64,000 bases of DNA from Psychrobacter glacincola (GTDB lineage: Bacteria > Pseudomonadota > Gammaproteobacteria > Pseudomonadales > Moraxellaceae): assembly GCA_001411745.2 (NCBI GenBank), contig LIQB01000012.1, forward strand, positions 1 to 64,000, read 5' to 3'. A program made the translations under genes and the position numbers. Numbering within the stretch: position 1 is the stretch's first letter; every line of letters begins with the position of its first letter. Below, in pieces: positions 60,037 through 64,000 of the stretch. The notes below the pieces were generated by a model. That model ran no database searches. It worked only from the letters and a program-made list of their open reading frames with translations, and was not told where the DNA came from.

Positions 60037-61671
60037 TTACTCAGGTTTATATGACTGTAGCTTACTTGCCAGCGACCATGCCATATCTGCTCGTAATAGC
60101 TGCGCTTGTTCAGACTTACCACTACTGAGTGATGACCACTGCGGTTTGCCACGAGCTTTCTTGAGCTCACTGGGTAATTTATGTGTCGGCCATGGTGTGA
60201 CAGTGGTGCTTTCGTCATCTAACGACTGTTCAATACTGGATTTCTCACCTTTATACAGCAATTGCGTGGCATCAGTTGCTGCATGACCACGATGGCGCAA
60301 TGCTGTCAATAAATCTATCGCTCGCGTTGCCAACAAGGTCAATGTTGCAGGGTCGATATACAAACGTTTTACCCCAGTGATTCTATCCGCAATACTACTG
60401 GTATTAGATAACAGCCCACCTGCGATACCGCCAATGGCAGCACCTAATCCTAAAGTAGTGCCAAGTGCTGCAGCATCAATGCCAAGACCCAATAACGCGC
60501 CAGCTGCCGCGCCAGAAGTGGTGCGAATACCGTAACTTTTTAGCAGCTCAGGGTCAAACGGATCTTGTTGATAGGCTTTTAGCTCAAGTGGCGTTGCTGC
60601 TATGTCATTGTCATAAAACTTATATAAATTGAGCAAGTTGTTCTGCATCGCCCGTTCACTTTGCCTCACGGCCTCTTGCATTTGCTGTAATACTGGCATT
60701 GGGTCATCATCTTCACTAATCTCACGAACAAAAGAAGCAACATTGATTAAAAAATCAGCAATGATAATGTTAGCCTCGTCATTTAGCTGCGCCCAATTTT
60801 CTATCCTACGCTGCATCAACTGCTCAAGCATCTCAGAGTGGGTAAGCATGGTGGCTAAATTCTGCCATAAGCGCATTTCATCTGCAAACTCAAAAGCCAC
60901 GGAGTCAAAGCGTGTAGAAATATGCAAATTACGACGCGCCAGCATGGTCTGCCACTCGTCGATATTGGCATCCTGACTGTCAGTGAAATTAAATACCGGC
61001 ATAATAGGAATCGCTGCCGAAGATAAAATAGCTAACTCATCTTTATATTTACCGAGTACTGGCTCACGTGCATCGACAACATAAATGGCCATATCACTTG
61101 CCAGCAGCTGCCGAATCACTTTAGCTTCTTGGCTATAGTCCTCATTGCTATTTAGCGCATCACCACCTTGGGCAATGTCTGCTGCCAAAAACTGTTGCAA
61201 ACGCTCAATGCCATCACGCCGACTGGCAGTATTGTCCTCCAACCAATCCATCAATCCTGACGCATCTTCTAAACCCGGTGTGTCATACAATACCACCAAC
61301 ACTTCGCCTGTTTGGCTGTCTGTCAATTTGGCTTGCTCTACATGACGGGTAGTTGCAGCTTCGTTTTTGACTTCACCAAAATAGACGTCACGCAATAGTG
61401 TACGCAGTATGGATGTCTTGCCCGTATTGGTATGACCAACAACGGCTAATTTTAGCGGTTCACCACTGGCGATGGTTTTCCTTGTCATACTTGTCGTTGT
61501 TGTTAATGGTTCAGTTGATAAAGGTTGATTGTCTTGAGTTTCCACGGACTGAGTTACAGCTGATTTTAAAGTGCTGTTTGTGGTACTAGGGGTTGCCTCA
61601 TAAGCCTTATCTGCAAAGAGACCAGCAGGCTTATTGTATTCATAATTCTCTTTTTTATTATCATTATTCAT
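60037..61671 (-). CDS. DUF3482 GTPase
   Basis: 544 residues. Ras-like GTPase domain at about 75-240 with G1 VVGHTNTGKTS, G3 YDTPGLED and a Gly/Ala-rich membrane-interacting region near 390-430 (GAAAGALLGLGIDAAAL). C-terminal DUF3482 part. Typically paired with a DUF2868 membrane protein, which lies 129 bp upstream. Confidence 0.88.
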   Translation of the reverse strand: MNNDNKKENYEYNKPAGLFADKAYEATPSTTNSTLKSAVTQSVETQDNQPLSTEPLTTTTSMTRKTIASGEPLKLAVVGHTNTGKTSILRTLLRDVYFGEVKNEAATTRHVEQAKLTDSQTGEVLVVLYDTPGLEDASGLMDWLEDNTASRRDGIERLQQFLAADIAQGGDALNSNEDYSQEAKVIRQLLASDMAIYVVDAREPVLGKYKDELAILSSAAIPIMPVFNFTDSQDANIDEWQTMLARRNLHISTRFDSVAFEFADEMRLWQNLATMLTHSEMLEQLMQRRIENWAQLNDEANIIIADFLINVASFVREISEDDDPMPVLQQMQEAVRQSERAMQNNLLNLYKFYDNDIAATPLELKAYQQDPFDPELLKSYGIRTTSGAAAGALLGLGIDAAALGTTLGLGAAIGGIAGGLLSNTSSIADRITGVKRLYIDPATLTLLATRAIDLLTALRHRGHAATDATQLLYKGEKSSIEQSLDDESTTVTPWPTHKLPSELKKARGKPQWSSLSSGKSEQAQLLRADMAWSLASKLQSYKPE

Positions 61672-61800
61672 AATATCGTCTTATATTTATTAATGACCAA
61701 ACATACAGTGGCTTTTATTGTAGAACAAATTGTGTGCTATTTAGGTATTAATACTAACCATTTGTCTTAAGTAACTGATAATCCCATTTTGGCTAGTCAA

Positions 61801-63168
61801 TCAAGTATTCACTAGACCAATGTTGCGGGCAGAGAGTGCGGTTTGCCACTGCTGATAACGAACATCTTGATCGTCTGCAACCTGCTTGGTTAACTCTAAA
61901 GCGCTTGAATCACTCAGCAACTGCACAATGAGCCCATCTTTTGCGTGAGCAGCGATTTGATCAAGTTTGCGCAATGTGCCACGGTCAGGTAAGGCTTTAT
62001 GATGAATACCAAGTAAGACCTGCACTGGATGACTGTCTAAATAGCTCTTCAAACGTGCCATATCGTCACGATCATCAACGATACCGAAATTCTCTATCTC
62101 ACTATTAATATCGCTATCTGAATTAAGCCCCGACTGCCACCAGTTATCCTGCTCTGCTGGATACTCAAGCAAAGCAACCAGCTTCTTGCCAGCGCTGACC
62201 GCTGCTTTTGGCGCAATAGACGCAGGCACTTCTTTAAAGTCATCAGCATCTACCACCTGACGTTGCCAAAAGTTTAAAATCTTTTGATAATAAGGCTGCT
62301 TGATGTCCAAACGCATCTTTTTACGACGGAACATCAATGCGCAAAACGCCCAAGCAATCGCTCTTGGCACAATACCGTACATCAGCAAGCTACCAACCAA
62401 TAAGCCTGCCCATTGCCGCGCGACAGTCAATGGCATCGCATCAGTCACCAAGCGACTCTGTACAATAGCATTGCTATCTGGCACATCGAATCCCACCATA
62501 CTTGGTAACCAGCCGAGTACCTGTGTCAAGGTAATTAGCGCTTGATCGGATAGTAAAGTCGACTCCCAGCTAAAGCTATACTGACGCACAATCAACAGGA
62601 AAATAATCGCTAGCAGCATGCCCGTCAACGTTGCCAGCCATAACTGATGACTAAATCGCCCCAAATACCAGCGCATCCCGCTATGCTGTAATTGGCGCTC
62701 ATACAAGTCGACTGCTGCCTTGGTAACATCATCCTTGCCACGTATCAGATAACTGGGACTGACAAAATTGGCAAACCAATTCGAAGACGGCTTACCCTGA
62801 TTAATCAAGGTCATCACAAGCCAGCCTAACAGCATAATGGTATGAAAACCCAGTAAGCAAACCAATACATAAAAGAAATTCACCACATTGGTCTGTAGCA
62901 AGGTGAATAATCCCAAAAATCCCGAGAGACACCACACCACGCTCATGACCACCATGATGCCTTTGATACGCCCGTCAATTTTGCCCAATACTCGTGCCAG
63001 CGCACCATTACTATCGATGCGTGAGGCTCGGCGGTGTAATTTTTGAATGGGTTTGCCATCCTCACCTTGTAGCTTTTCCGTGATAAGTAGCGGGTCAGTG
63101 GCAAAGACATGTTGCTGCGTCTCAAGCGTGCGTACCAACTCAGTCAATTGATCTTGGGGTGATAGCAT
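61801..63168 (-). CDS. DUF2868 membrane protein
   Basis: 455 residues with four to five membrane helices (about 70-95, 100-130, 180-205, 260-290) and soluble ends. VLGKIDGRIKGIMVVMSVVW and FWQRQVVDADDF are in the style of DUF2868. Upstream partner of the DUF3482 GTPase; probably a membrane complex of unknown role. Confidence 0.85.
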   Translation of the reverse strand: MLSPQDQLTELVRTLETQQHVFATDPLLITEKLQGEDGKPIQKLHRRASRIDSNGALARVLGKIDGRIKGIMVVMSVVWCLSGFLGLFTLLQTNVVNFFYVLVCLLGFHTIMLLGWLVMTLINQGKPSSNWFANFVSPSYLIRGKDDVTKAAVDLYERQLQHSGMRWYLGRFSHQLWLATLTGMLLAIIFLLIVRQYSFSWESTLLSDQALITLTQVLGWLPSMVGFDVPDSNAIVQSRLVTDAMPLTVARQWAGLLVGSLLMYGIVPRAIAWAFCALMFRRKKMRLDIKQPYYQKILNFWQRQVVDADDFKEVPASIAPKAAVSAGKKLVALLEYPAEQDNWWQSGLNSDSDINSEIENFGIVDDRDDMARLKSYLDSHPVQVLLGIHHKALPDRGTLRKLDQIAAHAKDGLIVQLLSDSSALELTKQVADDQDVRYQQWQTALSARNIGLVNT

Positions 63169-63408
63169 AATGCGATAACATCCATATAAAGGCGTTTATG
63201 TAGGAGATAATTCTTGATTATTGTAGCGTATATATGAGGACACGCCTTCGCCAAATGTTAAAAAATGAACATTTATTAAGCATTTTTATCATGGTAAAGA
63301 CAATAAAAATCAGCCAAAATGAATAATGAACAAAATGATAATGACAATAGTGTAAAAAAACAGAGGGTGAAAAAACGCTGTTAAAGAGAATCCAAAAAAG
63401 GAATCATC

Positions 63409-64000
63409 ATGAATAACAAAACATATCTAATCGTTGGTGGTACAGGCGGCATTGGTAGAGCGATGATTGAACACTTATTAAATGGTACTGCCAGTGACAA
63501 TGAGGATGACAACAAGAACATCGATAATGGTGGAAAACAAGGTATCCATGTTTTTGCAACTTATCATCGCAATGTACCTGATTTTGAGGCTGACAATCTG
63601 CATTGGATACCTATGAATATCTGCGAAGAACAAAGTATCGAGCAAGCAGCCGAGGTTATTCAGCAGCAAACCACTCATATTGATTGGATTATCAATTGTG
63701 CAGGGTTATTACATACGGCGACGCAGCAGCCAGAAAAAGCGCTGCGTCAGGTTGAGACTGATTTCTTTTTACAAAACATGCAAGTGAATGCCTTAGCCAG
63801 CTTACTCATTGCCAAGCATTTTAGACCACTATTAGCCAAAGCTGCGCGTAGTAATGACAAGCCCGCAATCTTTGCAACGATATCCGCGCGCGTTGGCAGT
63901 ATTAGTGACAACCAACTGGGCGGATGGTATAGCTATCGTATGAGTAAAGCGGCACTCAATATGGGCATGAAAAACCTGAGTATTGAATGGAGTCGCTCGC
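63409..64000 (+). CDS. short-chain dehydrogenase/reductase, C-terminus cut by window edge
   Basis: The first 197 residues are visible from ATG 63409 (AAAAAAGGAATC before it). IVGGTGGIGRAM is the Rossmann NAD(P) motif, IINCAGLL the NAG-like block, SARVGSI holds the catalytic Ser and YRMSKAAL the Y-x-x-x-K pair. An Asp/Asn-rich insertion lies near residue 30. Substrate unknown. Confidence 0.9.
   Translation, partial: MNNKTYLIVGGTGGIGRAMIEHLLNGTASDNEDDNKNIDNGGKQGIHVFATYHRNVPDFEADNLHWIPMNICEEQSIEQAAEVIQQQTTHIDWIINCAGLLHTATQQPEKALRQVETDFFLQNMQVNALASLLIAKHFRPLLAKAARSNDKPAIFATISARVGSISDNQLGGWYSYRMSKAALNMGMKNLSIEWSRS

Noticed and set aside
63478..63678. Leftward 66-codon frame at the right end
   Set aside because: It is antisense to the short-chain dehydrogenase, whose Rossmann and Y-x-x-x-K motifs are intact.

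Overview
The window looks like chromosome of a gammaproteobacterium of the Moraxellaceae, most likely Psychrobacter. This is judged from the style of the host proteins (recC-recB-recD with very long subunits, the CstA / CC-star / ArsA-ATPase cluster, DUF3482-DUF2868 pair) and is an inference without database search. About the first 39.7 kb is one lambda-like siphophage prophage that enters from the left edge; the rest (39.7-64 kb) is host chromosome carrying a second, P4-type integrase next to a tRNA-Arg gene.

Prophage layout. 1-1393: leftward early operon (YqaJ-type recombination nuclease running off the edge, then small genes). 1523-1579: left operator cluster. 1643-5706: an accessory zone of rightward genes, several with their own promoter and terminator: a pair of paralogous small proteins, a small secreted protein, a lipoprotein, and a two-gene TPR + HEPN-like locus behind a leader with four 10-bp tandem repeats. 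5737-7289: leftward CI-repressor operon with three small genes downstream of cI (rex-like position). 7337-7382: right operators. 7398-12614: cro, cII, small early genes, a GIY-YIG protein, a DUF1376 replication protein whose gene contains about 14 iterons (the probable origin), DUF1064, and a Q-like antiterminator. 12611-13260: late promoter followed by four stacked intrinsic terminators. 13261-25257: terminase, portal, head, connector and tail-tube genes, with a DUF723/GIY-YIG insertion and a tail chaperone pair expressed by -1 frameshifting. 25272-25931: a self-contained cassette encoding an Ltp-domain membrane protein directly before the tape-measure gene. 25955-37543: lambda-like tail genes H, M, L, K, I, J. 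37579-38520: a broken phage gene and an SGNH-like cargo gene. 38630-39581: holin candidate and GH108 endolysin. 39608-39731: a phased inverted repeat array and a copy of a tmRNA 3' end, the likely attR.

How it works together: CI-type repressor acts on two operator clusters 5.8 kb apart; Cro/CII-like proteins take the switch; the replication protein is expected to bind iterons within its own gene; Q-like antitermination is needed because many intergenic gaps of the late operon contain an intrinsic terminator, most of them followed by the same short box (CTAAAAT-type). The accessory genes with private promoters are candidates for expression in the lysogen, and three of them (TPR/HEPN locus, Ltp protein, CI-operon envelope proteins) are good candidates for excluding other phages.

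Host part: P4-type integrase with octamer repeats at its promoter, tRNA-Arg(CCT), a ModA-like membrane protein, recC-recB-recD followed by a MepB-like gene, a hypoxanthine phosphoribosyltransferase, a CstA-family carrier with CC-star protein and ArsA-like ATPase, the DUF3482/DUF2868 pair, and the start of a short-chain dehydrogenase cut by the right edge.
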